64,000 nucleotides of DNA from Sacculina carcini (GCA_916048095.2 OU696573.1:6070918-6134917); one strand, 5' to 3'. Shown: positions 11,801-20,700, counted from the stretch's first letter. Notes: generated by a model not told the origin, from the letters alone. Numbers and translations: made by a program.

Positions 11801-11884
11801 CATGAGTGTCGTGGGTAACGCGTCATTGGCAAACGAGAAGACGCCGACGCTCACGCGTCTTCTCGCTGTCCGTTTCCCGAACAT
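8849..11884 (-). CDS. pol: Pol polyprotein: protease, RT, RNase H, integrase
   Basis: A 1011-codon open frame without interruption. Counting from the ATG at 11884, the protease motif VDSG is at residues 39-42. RT shows LDFRELN (about 253-259), IDLRKAYLQ and the catalytic YIDD (354-357). RNase H has Asp503 (WTDAS), Glu538 (MAEL) and Asp562 (VTDS). Integrase has an HHCC-type zinc region ending CDAC (697-700) and a catalytic triad Asp727, Asp781 and Glu817 with the classical 35-residue D-E spacing. A Gln run is near the C-terminus. Pol probably begins by -1 frameshifting from gag and not at its own ATG, since the shift site codes the same residues. All catalytic residues expected for activity are present. 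I saw no envelope gene. Confidence 0.95.
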   Translation of the reverse strand: MFGKRTARRRVSVGVFSFANDALPTTLMRVNDCEKSVLVDSGCSKCIIHQSCCGSWEPYVCTIVTVDGTKHRSLGRTMVCLQSAAHSPKFVEAMVVSFKPLNFEFVLGMNGVSSYGGVCISGEGNVRLGVHCDATAGTQYTAGAADASGGMPGKLTDLVIERQDFTAKFSADKKQWTAAWKWADGRPPGALKNKVREYAMKPSVRMEYRREVLDWIKRGWLQRYDEREHGPAKALIPLMAVVQNNKHKTRPVLDFRELNEFINPFTANSDVCADKIRLWRRVGGSAVLIDLRKAYLQIAVSSDLWPFQTVNFEGRRFCLTRLGFGLNVAPLVMQAVLETVLKQDPTVFQGTSSYIDDVLVNANVVGVDKVVAHLEKYGLVCKAPERLRDGARVLGVRVDSHGRHLRWRRDNCVGDIPDVLTRRNVFSVCGKLTGHMPVCGWLRVAAAYIKRRANAATASWDDKLRDGGEVRKMLEEILARVKDADPATGRWDVVDGDATVWTDASSLAMGAVLEIGGSVIEDGCWLRTEDAAHINMAELDAAVKGVNLALIWKLKKFRLVTDSRTVFHWISNALSGQSRLQTKAASEMLIRRRLSVLTSLVAEYQLDVNVAFVSSSCNLADQLTRVPTAWLRKQPNAAVSVAAAATAPCTSPHDPLAVVRAVHEASGHPGVRRTLYFSKKKDPCVSRRMAQTVVRNCDACQSVDPAPVRWAAGKLHVKRNWHRLAIDVTHAGLHHYLTVIDCGPSRFSLWRHLRQQDSVNVIMQLENIFYERGPPAEVLADNATVFRSAAFRSMLEKWGVNLIFRCAYEPTGNAIAERSHRTIKTIAARSNCSVSEAVHWYNMTPKDSRTDSSAPAMQIYKYRVRSRPIATPPHSGNAQVNNASVRCKFKLGDVVWVRQRGASCHTRSHIGTVTGVTSQLSVEVDGVPRHVRSLRPCNRRVAVSVPPGVQQQQQQLEEERRPALVTVPPAAVQPERVVEPVQMNEQPNDLPSRSAVRLLRANPAPRQLFQY
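11834..11878 (-). promoter_or_regulatory. Programmed -1 ribosomal frameshift signal (gag-pol)
   Basis: On the minus strand the heptamer GGGAAAC (11872-11878) sits in the gag frame as G GGA AAC, the X XXY YYZ arrangement. After a 6-base spacer comes a perfect 11-bp stem with a 10-base loop (11834-11865; arms cgagaagacgc and gcgtcttctcg). A -1 slip moves gag reading exactly into the pol frame within their 34-base overlap. This is the standard architecture for making Gag-Pol. Function is inferred. Confidence 0.9.
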
Positions 11885-12627
11885 TGTGCAGCAAAATGTC
11901 CTTTAACGCCACATTTAAAGCAGTAAACATTTCTCGGCTTATGACGGCTATTATAACGCGTATTTGACTTGTGGCTTTTCTCACTCAACTGATTGCACGT
12001 TTGTGCGCATTTGAATGACTGTTCTTTGGTGGCATTGACACAGGAACAACTGCCACAATGGCGGTCACTCGTCACTGAGGTGGAACAAGACATACCTGCA
12101 ATGGCGGCCTCTTCGTCAGCCAATATTCCGCGAGCGCTCTCCACCAGCTGAGACACGGTCATTTCTGATATTCGAGCGTTGGCACGGAGTGTTCGACGCA
12201 CGTAGTCGGGCAGACCGTGGACGAAAGCGCTGTTTATCGCTGCTTCCTGCAGTCCACCAGTGAGCTGAGCGAGTCGTTTTATATCCGCAAGATACGCGTC
12301 AACCGGTTCTCTAGACTGTAGCCGACGCGTCACCAGCTGATCATAAGCAGAAAAAGAATCGACCTCGAACGCCTTCACCAACGCTCGCTGAACTTGATCC
12401 ACATCAAGTTTGCTTTGATCCGAAAGCTGGTCATACACTCGGTATGCATTTCCTGTGAGTCGAAGTGGGATGACGGCAGCAACAAACGAAACGTTGTACA
12501 ATCTGCATATCCAATGCAACCTGCTGAACCATTCAGACACGGAGCAATCATCATTGCCTCTGAACTCCGGAATAAGTTTGATGTCAAACGCCATCGCACC
12601 AGGAGCAACACTCTCAGACTTGGACAT
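11851..12627 (-). CDS. gag: Gag protein with CCHC zinc knuckle
   Basis: Structural protein of the LTR element. I place the start at the ATG at 12627 (MSKSESVAPG), giving about 258 residues. The frame is open further upstream into the LTR, to an ATG at 12699, but that would require translation from LTR sequence. The first ~190 residues are an alpha-helical retrotransposon-gag domain (CSVSEWFSRLHWICRLY, VDAYLADIKRLAQL, FVHGLPDYVRRTLR). The C-terminal zinc knuckle CFKCGVKGHFAAQC is at about 11920-11880. Gag overlaps pol by 34 bases. The ATG lies only 15 bases from the LTR edge. Confidence 0.93.
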   Translation of the reverse strand: MSKSESVAPGAMAFDIKLIPEFRGNDDCSVSEWFSRLHWICRLYNVSFVAAVIPLRLTGNAYRVYDQLSDQSKLDVDQVQRALVKAFEVDSFSAYDQLVTRRLQSREPVDAYLADIKRLAQLTGGLQEAAINSAFVHGLPDYVRRTLRANARISEMTVSQLVESARGILADEEAAIAGMSCSTSVTSDRHCGSCSCVNATKEQSFKCAQTCNQLSEKSHKSNTRYNSRHKPRNVYCFKCGVKGHFAAQCSGNGQREDA

Positions 12628-12642
12628 TATGCCGAAATAGCT

Positions 12643-12900
12643 TGTAGTAAACGCACAGACGCTCAACTCGCACAGCACCGTATCTCCTCCAACCGTCAAA
12701 CCACAAACACGACTCCTCGCTCATACCGTGACACACACACACACGCACACACACAAAGCCTCACCCGCCGCAGCAACCAATCAGCAGCGAGCCGGTCACT
12801 CGCCGCCGCCGCGGGCATGAACAATTCACGGCGTGTCAGTCATACTAGTACATACATACATACATACAAACATAGTGCACAACACGAGCACAAACGCGAA

Positions 12901-12949
<49 letters not shown>

Positions 12950-12972
12950 CACTCCATGCACATAACACTACA
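12643..12972 (-). repeat. 5' LTR of the LTR retrotransposon
   Basis: 330-bp LTR, nearly identical to 8335-8652 except for a longer CA run (about 12901-12946) and one base change. Transcription should start here on the minus strand. The CCAAT-containing GC-rich block is at about 12770-12820. Confidence 0.95.
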
Positions 12973-13496
12973 CCTTTCATACGAGGCAACTGCGGTTGCC
13001 AGTGCCTGGGGCGATCTTGTCGGTTGCTCGCTCGCGCAAATGGTGGCGGACACCGAAGCTGCCGCCACTGCTTGGTTAACATTGTTTCCAATGGGAGCTT
13101 TCACACGAGGACACTGAGTGGCGCCACTCAGTATGATTCAGTGTGCATTCAGCGCATGCAATATGATCTAGCACGCCTTCAGTGCTGATTCAGTGTATTG
13201 AGTGTTGTGTATTCAGGGGTAGTTGAGAAATGCAGGGGTGTGTTGAGAAATTGAAATGGAACTCGTTGATTGCCGTGATATAATTGATAGAATAAATACT
13301 ATGAAATAGATACTATAGAATACATAGGGTAGTTTTCCTCCGTGTTTATTCACGTAAATCTCAATGTATTTTCTCAACTCACTATAAATTGTTTTCAAGA
13401 TCTTTCGTATTTTTTCACCATCAACGTCAAAATCATCGATAATTCCTCCGAGAATAAGGTTTCGGGTTAGTCCTGCAAGCATTTATGCACCGCTTC

Positions 13497-14435
13497 TCTC
13501 ACATCTTCATCCATAGGAAATCGCCGACCTCGTAAACCATCTTTGAGTGGTCCAACGATATGGTAGTCGGAAGGGGCGAGATCTGGGCTGTAGACAGGGT
13601 GTTCCAGCATGTTTTAAAACCCAATTCGTTTATGGTTTCAACAGTATTGGCGGCCGTGTATGGGCGTGCATTGTCATGCAACAACAAATCGTTATTCGGC
13701 TTCGGCGTTTGGTGCGAATTGCTGGCTTCAGTTTGTTGGCCAGCAAAGCACTGTTGATCGTGCACCCCTTTTCCAGGTAGTCTTCCAGTATAGGTCCTTT
13801 TGATTCCCAAAAGGGGTTAGCATCACCTTTCCTGCAGAAACCTGAGTCTTGAATATCTTCGTCGCTGGCGAGCCAGGATGCTTCCACTCCATAATATGTC
13901 TTTGGGATTCTGGCTCATAATGATGCACCCACGTTTCATCGCCTGTGACTATTCTGCTCAAAAACCTCTCACCATCATTGTTGTAGCGATCGAGTAAACG
14001 TTGAGAGACCTCAAGACGCTTGCATGTGTGCTCTGCAGTAAGCTCCCTTGCCACCCATCTCGCACAGACTTTATGGAAGCCGAGCTCATCGTAGATTATT
14101 TGAAAGGCATAACCATGACTAATCTGCAGAGAATAAGCTACCTCATCAATGATAACTCGCCGGTTCGCCATTACCATCTCTCGATCTTGCTGAATCTTCT
14201 CATCAGTGATGGAGGTTGACGGACGTCATGCACCCTCTTCGTGCGTCACGCTCGTCCGACCATTTTTGAACTTATCAATCCACTCATACGCACTTCTACG
14301 CGGTAGTGCACTGTCCCCGTATTGTGCTAAAATCCTTCGATGAATTCCAGCCCCTGACACTGCTGACCAGAGAAATCGAGTCACTGCTCTTTGTTTTTCC
14401 TTGGTGCATACTGCTAGTGGAGCGGCCATGTTTAC
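13497..14435 (-). pseudogene. mariner transposase (DD34D type), broken
   Basis: Tc1/mariner-family transposase remnant. It starts at about 14429 (MAAPLAVCTKEKQRAV). The N-terminal helix-turn-helix region includes YGDSALPRRSAYEWIDKFKN, as in mariner N-termini. Catalytic motif 1, TGDETWVHHYEPESQ, is at about 13950-13905. Motif 2, LLHDNARPYTA, is at about 13686-13651. Motif 3, SPDLAPSDYH, is at about 13600-13565 but in a different frame. The reading frame changes near 14220, 13830 and 13610, so the copy is inactive. I could not define its terminal inverted repeats. It abuts the old TIR repeat on its left. Confidence 0.88.
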
Positions 14436-14509
14436 ACTGTGAAGACATAAAGCAAAATGACGCAATCATACTTAAACTTTGATCACGTGACCACAGCAGT
14501 ATCAACTAT

Positions 14510-15115
14510 AAGCATGCATATGAACAAGTTCCTGACCTTATTCTACACCAGTCACTGGTGACCACCAAATCTGCTGCTGACTCACCTATCCATGACATCC
14601 AGCTTATGAATGACATGCTGCAGTACAAGGACCATGACTATGAACTGGCGACCTCTGTTCTCAAGAAAATGAACAACCACCGTTGATATCTGACCCAGGA
14701 ACTGGTGCCTTTCCCCTTGTTCAGCTCGCACGATAATATGACCAAGTCTGCAATGGATAAGCTCGCAGTCAAGCTGTCAGAAAGAGAGAAACATGATAGA
14801 TACAGGAAAGGCAAGCCAGTGTTTCCTGTTATCAACAGAGCTACAGTTCTCACATACTTGGTAGGGCCAGTCTCACTTTCTGTTTGATGCTCTTGGGGTG
14901 GAATGTGATTGGCTCACTACTCCTGCTGACACCTGGGAATACAATGACAGCTACAGGAATGCACATAAGTTTGTGAGGTTAGCGAAAGTAACCAATGATG
15001 TGGCTGAGATAGGTGTTAAACTGATGAGTGACTTCGCGACTCAGATCACAACTGATGCAGAGCAGAGAAACTGCCTACTACAAGTTGTGGAGTAGCACAG
15101 AAACAAATTTGTCAG
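14510..15115 (+). pseudogene. Fragment of an unrecognised, probably repetitive protein family
   Basis: Coding-like sequence with one in-frame stop (near 14684), a frameshift near 14880 and a stop near 15093. Segments include HQSLVTTKSAADSPIHD, YLTQELVPFPLFSS, KGKPVFPVINRATVLTYLVGP, LGVECDWLTTPADTWEY, VTNDVAEIGVKLMSDFA and QRNCLLQVVE-HR. I have an impression of similar conserved blocks in multi-copy invertebrate proteins annotated as uncharacterised, but I cannot name a domain. Decay plus the surrounding transposons suggests a mobile-element protein. No start or end is visible. Confidence 0.5.
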
Positions 15116-15789
15116 TTTCAACAAAGCCACATTGAACAAGTAACAATACATGTATTAGTGACGTACTATCTAACTAATACTAATACAAAGATGTATTAGT
15201 GACGTACTATCTGGCAGTTTCTTACACAACATTTGTTTAAGTGCAGTGCTATCATACTACCACGTTGATTTTTACAGTATCCCATCCCAAGACAGACATA
15301 ATTGTACACGTGTATCACAGATATATTTACCTGTAGTAAGATGAATCTGCATATCATTGTACTGTCATAACTTGCAATCACATTGTATAATCATCTTTAT
15401 AGTCACATTGTATAATTATCTTTTGAGATAAAGTTATTTATTATAAAATGTCATCCTTTCCAAACATAAAAAATGTATATTTGTGCATTAAAATTAGTGA
15501 AAATTTCCACAGGTGTGAATGTGTTTGACACCGTGTGCAAACAATTTTTTTTTAGTTTTCATTTGGTACCACTTTCAGTGCTATATCATCAAGCTCTGGG
15601 AAGCTGCAATGAATAGAATGGCATGATATCCCGGATTCTGCAGCGTTTTTGAAGAACGTCAACAATAAAACTACATGGCTCTTGAGGCAGGCATAGCCAA
15701 GGTCCATGATAAAATTAACTGGCATATTTAGTTCATTTATACTTTGGAGAATGGTAATAATACCAGTTTGCATAAGTTTGATGAAATTG
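15116..15789. other. Intergenic, AT-rich, no gene seen
   Basis: No supported gene. It contains a direct repeat of gtattagtgacgtactatct at about 15151-15170 and 15192-15211, possibly a local tandem duplication. Open frames here are short and show no family motifs. Confidence 0.5.
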
Positions 15790-16302
15790 TCAAATTTGCA
15801 GAGGTATAATGCTCTAGCACGCCTGCAGTGCTGATTCAGTGTATTGAGTGAGTGTATTCAACAACAACAACAACAACATATTCATGGCTGGTGTGCGTTG
15901 AGAAATTGAAATGGAGCAAGTTAATATCAGTTAATAATTGTCTTAATATCATTGATAAAATATACAAGATGGAATTTATCCTCCGTGTTTATTCATGCAC
16001 ATAAATATCAATGCAACTTCTCAACTCACTATACATTTTTTCTTGCAAGATTTTTTGTATTTCTCCACCGTCAATGCCAAAAGTATCGCTTCCTCCACTG
16101 ACACCATATTTGCAACTAAAATGAACGAACTTAAATAACACCTAGCAGTGCATTCTGACACTGAATGAAAAATAATAGTGGCTCCAATATAGTATAGTCA
16201 GACTTGAAATCGCACTATTTATTTCGACTTTTTGTGTCCAATTTGTTGGCTAGGGACGACGGGAATGAATAATAATTGTCAAGTATTATTGTTAGTTATA
16301 TC
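15790..16302 (+). repeat. TIR-type repeat, copy 2 (partial)
   Basis: Aligns by eye with 13150-13490 and with the complement of 25200-25730: ctagcacgcctgcagtgctgattcagtg, a block ending in cctccgtgtttattcatg, and a tail with ttgtccaatttgttggc-like sequence. A (caa)n run is inserted at about 15861-15880. The last eight bases (16295-16302, gttatatc) are the target duplication of the adjacent hAT element, so the hAT inserted into this repeat. Confidence 0.75.
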
Positions 16303-16814
16303 TAGGGCTGCCAAAAGTTAATAAAGTAACTTTTTCACCTAAAGGTCTCTTTTTCATAAGCTACCTAAAACTGCATGACTAAGTTGTGTACGATAATTAT
16401 TAAAAATGTTATTAGGTTATAAAAAGTTACTGTTTCATCGTTAGGTTACTTCTTTTGCTTTTAGGTTACTTTTTTATCGTCAGTTTACCTTTTGTTATTT
16501 TTCTTGTTATTAGGTAAGTTTACCACGAAGTTTGGATACTAATTGCAGATAAGAGGCACAAAAACGGTATAAATGAGGATAAAATATGAAAATACATGGA
16601 ATATTAGGTCTGAAGATCAAGAAATGTCCAAATTTCTGCTGTTAGAATTTAGCAATTGATCTTCACCTTAATATCTGTGCTAATCGATATTTATACGTTT
16701 TTGGGTACGCAGGATAGCGGCATTCCATTTTAGGAGATGTCCATGAACCGGAGGGTATCGTGAGATGTTTGTAGCGTGGTATAGTACGATGTGTGAGATC
16801 TCTATACCAGATAC

Positions 16815-16833
16815 ACCATTATAAATATATATA

Positions 16834-16866
<33 letters not shown>
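16815..16866. repeat. AT microsatellite
   Basis: (ta)n run with ta/tatc interruptions. It lies just before the ~190-bp satellite units. Confidence 0.95.
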
Positions 16867-16868
<2 letters not shown>

Positions 16869-17725
16869 CAATTTACACCATTACGTTGGAAATTTTCTTG
16901 TCTACACGATAGGCTAAATTTAAAATTGTAAAAATGAAACCAAAAAAAGTTATAGCGGTGAAAAGACAAAATGAACCCTGAAAATTGCGAAAATTTTGGT
17001 CAATATTCTAGCATCTACTCTTCATAAATCAGCAATGGTACATCTATACAGATTATACCACTGTGTAGAGAATATTCTGTTCTACAAGATAGGCTATACT
17101 TTATATCCAAAAATTAAATATAAAATATGTAAAAATGACAAAATTTCAATCTACATTCAATATTTTATTTAAACTCAACGCGTCCGATTTTTTATACTTT
17201 TTTCTTTATTCCTCAGCAACTAAATATCACACATCTAAATAAATAATACCATCATGCTGGGAATTTTGTTTTCTACAGCACGGTATAATTTTTAATTTTC
17301 AAATGTGTATTAAAAAAAGTTATGGCGGTATGAAGTCAAAATGACAAAGTCAAAAAGGCAAAATTAGTAAAAAAATACGTGAATATTTTGGTCAATATTC
17401 CGCTATCTATTACTCATAAACCAGCAATGGTACAGCTATATAAATTATACTATTGTGTAGATAATTTTGTGTTCTACAAGATAAGTTATAATGCATACCC
17501 ACAAATGATACAAAAAACGTGTAAAATTGGCAAAATTCTCAAATACATCCAAAATTACACTTTAACACCGGGCGAATAAAATTAATTCATTTTTCTACTA
17601 TTGCACAGTAACTATTTGTTACACATAAAAATAAATTATAACATCCTGCTGGAAATATTGTGTTCTACAATGCGGTATAATTTTTTATTTTCCAAAGTGT
17701 ATCTGAAGGACGTTACGGCGGTGTA
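16867..17725 (+). repeat. ~190-bp tandem repeat (satellite-like) array
   Basis: About four to five units share the landmark ttctacaagatagg or ttctacagcacgg at roughly 16903, 17080, 17272, 17473 and 17660, so the period is close to 190 bp. Two unit types alternate (…aagatagg… and …agcacgg…/…aatgcgg…), which suggests a ~390-bp higher-order unit. Each has an attataccat…tgtgtag motif and an aaagttatggcggt-like motif. The same family occurs in reverse at 22117-22700. Confidence 0.75.
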
Positions 17726-17879
17726 AAGTCAAAAGGACATATTGCCAATTTGACAGCTATTATGCGCACTTGCGACTACACAAGAGTATACACTGATTAA
17801 ATTTCACTGAAGCCCAATCACAATTAAGAATGCATCATATTAGCTCCAATCATGGATGGTGTGGTTTTATTGCGTACAG

Positions 17880-19071
17880 TTTAATTAATGATACATTATA
17901 CTGAATAGAAAGGCTTTATTGTCCACAATATTTACACATGAATGGTTCCGCACGACGGGCGGGTAAAATGCTACTGGGAACAAAGTAAACTACTGAATTT
18001 TACTGTGTAATTTAATTGGTTTTATTTCAAGTTGCATACGCTTAAGCTGCATAAGGATTGCATAGTTGCTGGGTTGTAATATCATGCAATGCCAACTATA
18101 TGCATATGCTGTTTTAGCGGAAGCATTCATCTGGAATTATAGAGATGACAGAAGTTTTCATTGTTTTGATAGTGTTACACTTCTGAATTACTACACACGA
18201 AGGACGGGTGTGAATTTAAGCAGTGTTGAGGGAAAAATCTTCGTCACTAATTAATACAAGAATTTACAAATTTATATTTTTCTATTGGATAAGCTTTTTG
18301 CTTTTTGATTCATTATATGTTATTTATAGTTCCGCACGACGGGCGGGTTTAAATACGAGGCTGTTCGAGGGAAAATATTTTGCCACATCTAAATTAAAAA
18401 CATTCATATTTAGACTTTTTTATTGGTTAAGACATCTTATGGGTTTACTTTTTCTTTTTTAATTTCTAATCGTTTTTTTATTAATTCAATATTCATTTTA
18501 CTTTATTTATTGTTCTGCACAACGGGCGGGGTTTAATGCTAGATGGTGATGTTAAGTTATAAATATATTTTGAAAACATTATGATAAACAATTTAGTAAT
18601 TTTTCATTGATTTGTGTCTGAGTTGTGAATTATTCAGCACGACGGGCAGTTTTGAATATGAGGCGTTTTAGGCAAACAATTTTGTCAAAATAATATAAAA
18701 ATATAGAAATTTAGACTTTTGATGGGTTTACTCTTTTCTTTATTAATTCATATTTATTTTCTCTTATAAATTGAATACAAATTTAATAGCATGAATTGTT
18801 CCGCACGACGGGCGGGTTTACATGCCATAATTTTCATTGTTTGTTACGTGTTTGTGTTCTGAATTATTCCGCACGATGGGCAGGTTCAAATATGAGGCGG
18901 ATTGAGGGATAATATTTTGTCAAATTTAAAATAAAAATATTCAGATTTAGAGTTTTTCATTGGTGATCGTATATACAGGTTAAATTTTTTGCTTTTTAAT
19001 TTGTATTCAGTTCATTTTATGGATTGAATATGAATTTTACTTCATGAATTGTTCAGCACGACGGGCGGGTC

Positions 19072-19110
<39 letters not shown>

Positions 19111-19590
19111 GTTTCTTTTATGTATATATAAAAGAAACTATCTGTCTGTCTGTGTGTGTATGTATGGTTGAATATGAGGTGACATAATTGCGCGGGTTCA
19201 ATGGTATAGATCAGGGGCTTCAAACGCAAACGAAGCGATGGCTCATTTTTATAAAATAAAAATGTCCTGCGGGCAGCAACTATAGACAGTATGATGTTCA
19301 ATTTCACCGTGTAGTAGGAATTCATATACAAAACTAATGGATTTGACTTCAGATCGTGTAAGAGTTCTGAATTATTCCGCACGTCGGGCGGGTTTAAATA
19401 TGAGGCGGGCTGAGTGAAAATATTTTGTCAAAATAAAATTAAAAATAATGAAATTTAGACTTTTCAATTGATTAAGGTTTTGATGAGTTTACCTGATTTA
19501 TTTTTTAATTTGCAATATTTTTTTTAATTAAATATGAATTTCATTTTATGAATTGTTCCGCACAACGGGCGGGTTTAAATGCTAGTATGT
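17880..19590 (+). repeat. Array of GC-box repeats (gcacgacgggcgggttt)
   Basis: A short GC-rich motif, ccgcacgacgggcgggttt or close variants, occurs at about 17948, 18333, 18513, 18634, 18800, 18865, 19049, 19376 and 19558 in otherwise AT-rich DNA. Two versions alternate: one after gaattatt and followed by aaatatgaggcgg…gag, and one after atgaattgtt and followed by aaatgctag. The pairs are usually 165-185 bp apart. The second version ends in CTAG followed by T or A, and has a small GC hairpin-like core, as Helitron 3' ends do. A non-autonomous Helitron-like origin is therefore possible but unproven. Confidence 0.65.
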
Positions 19591-19815
19591 GTATATATGT
19601 GTATGTATATGCGCTTGTGCGTGTGCATGTGTTTGTGTGTATGCATGTATTCAATTTTGCAAGCACCCATTTACTTTCTGTCGATTTGTGCTCCTTATTT
19701 TTGTCTCCATACCGCTCTCCTTGTGCCCACATGTGTCTATACTTTTATTACTGCTCTCGCCTTTGGTCTCGAAAGTGCGCTATATCAAATACATGTTGTT
19801 GTTGTTGTTGTTTAC
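19591..19815 (+). mobile_element. LINE 3' tail, 5'-truncated
   Basis: Ends in gtgcgctatatcaaatacat followed by (gtt)n at 19796-19811. This tail recurs at the 3' ends of other LINE copies in the window (30832-30868, 35338-35377, 44131-44166, 62369-62410). The upstream ~200 bp has a TG-rich 5' part and no RT coding. Confidence 0.7.
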
Positions 19816-20199
19816 GTATATAAGTTGTATACACACTAATATACACGCTGTAGTACGTGATATTCGATAAAAAGTTACATTGAAACAATATAAAGAACAT
19901 TATTGCGACCATTACTAAAAAACATTTACATTTCCAATTAGTGTATTTCACTTTTGTATTATCTTTCCACTTTAAATTGTATTTTGGTGGTTATGCTCCT
20001 TTTTGCGATGTTAGCCAAATAATATTAAGTCAATTTTGGTGGTTTGTTGTAAAAACGGTAAGATGATAGAAAAGATGGGCTGGTGTATTTTCTTCCTTCA
20101 GAACTGCAAACATAAATTGACCTTTTTAAAGTTTATTCTTACGAAGGTTAGGTTATTTTAGGTAACTTTTTATAGGTTATTAGGTCACTTTTTATGTTT

Positions 20200-20243
20200 A
20201 CAAACAAACAACAAACAAACCGTGTATTTCATATAGCGCACTA
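20200..20243 (-). mobile_element. LINE 3' tail relic
   Basis: A degenerate (caaa)n run followed by cgtgtatttcatatagcgca is the reverse of the LINE tail seen at 19775-19811. No further LINE sequence is recognisable. Confidence 0.55.
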
Positions 20244-20412
20244 ATCAGAAAAGGTATGATAAACATGTGCTAAAGCGATACAAAAGTGATAATAACATTA
20301 AAACTCATAGATTATTTTTAGGCTACTTTTTTAGGTTACTTTTACTCCAAGTTACTACTAAGTTACTTTTTTCTGATTTTTAGGTTACCTTTTTGACAGC
20401 CCTAGTTATAAC

Positions 20413-20700
20413 TAGGGCTGCGAAAATATAGTTTCTTTTTTCGGATTACTTTTTGTTATAAAAAAGTAACCTAAAAATAAGAAAAAAGAAACTTTTTTCG
20501 AGAAAAGATAACCCAAAAAAGTAACCTAAAATAACATATAATCCCTCAAAAAGACATATAACATATAAATGCACTAAAAGTGAATTAACATAATTTGGCT
20601 AGTATTGCAAAAAGGAGCATAACCATCAACACGTAGTTTAAAAGTTGAAAGCTAATACAAAGGTGAAATACACTACTTGATAATGTAATTGAACCTCATT
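20413..20700. mobile_element. Second hAT copy, inverted relative to its neighbour
   Basis: Starts tagggctgcgaaaa at 20413, immediately after the 8-bp duplication gttataac of the preceding element. Its 20585-20695 is the reverse complement, by eye, of 19920-20020 (landmark ggttatgctcctttttgc). The two copies therefore lie in opposite orientation. I could not find its other terminus. A short direct repeat, aacctcatttatatcaag, lies at about 20692-20741. Confidence 0.6.

Larger units (their letters stand above)
8330..12977 (-). mobile_element. LTR retrotransposon, complete and apparently intact
   Basis: The two LTRs (8335-8652 and 12643-12972) flank gag and pol on the minus strand. A perfect 5-bp target duplication ccttt lies at 8330-8334 and 12973-12977. 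The LTRs begin and end tgtagt...actaca and differ only by one substitution and by the length of a CA run, which indicates a recent insertion. Gag and pol are both uninterrupted and overlap in the -1 frame. Pol has PR-RT-RNase H-integrase order, as in Ty3/Gypsy and BEL/Pao elements. The RT and connection sequences are divergent, so I do not assign a clade. Confidence 0.95.
8262..13495 (+). repeat. TIR-type repeat, copy 1 (split by an LTR retrotransposon)
   Basis: Old repeat made of 8262-8334 and 12973-13495, separated by the LTR element. The same sequence occurs at 15790-16302 (+) and inverted at 25190-26005. Shared landmarks are ctttcacactagg-like ends, repeated gcaactagtggcggacac boxes that form inverted pairs, agtggcgccactcagt, and a block encoding a short conserved peptide. 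The end motif and inverted boxes suggest a non-autonomous DNA transposon. I do not recognise the superfamily. The right part runs into a mariner at about 13495. Confidence 0.75.
16303..20404. mobile_element. Non-autonomous hAT element carrying several insertions
   Basis: Ends are tagggctgccaaaa (16303) and its approximate inverse ending at 20404 (gacagcccta). The flanking 8-mers gttatatc (16295-16302) and gttataac (20405-20412) differ at one base. The terminal regions are rich in aggttactttt motifs. The same termini bound 40666-42887 and start a second copy at 20413. No transposase is visible. The 4.1 kb between includes a satellite array, a GC-box repeat array and a LINE tail, all probably later insertions. 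Confidence 0.8.

Noticed and set aside
11885-12699. Gag start at the upstream ATG 12699
   Set aside because: That ATG lies within the LTR; the ATG at 12627 is outside the LTR and begins a normal gag N-terminus.
15552-15773. 73-codon minus-strand open frame
   Set aside because: No family motif; likely chance in AT-rich DNA.
17880-19590. CRISPR-like array of a repeated GC motif
   Set aside because: Spacing is irregular (65-383 bp), the spacers are AT-rich and related to each other, and the DNA is eukaryotic.
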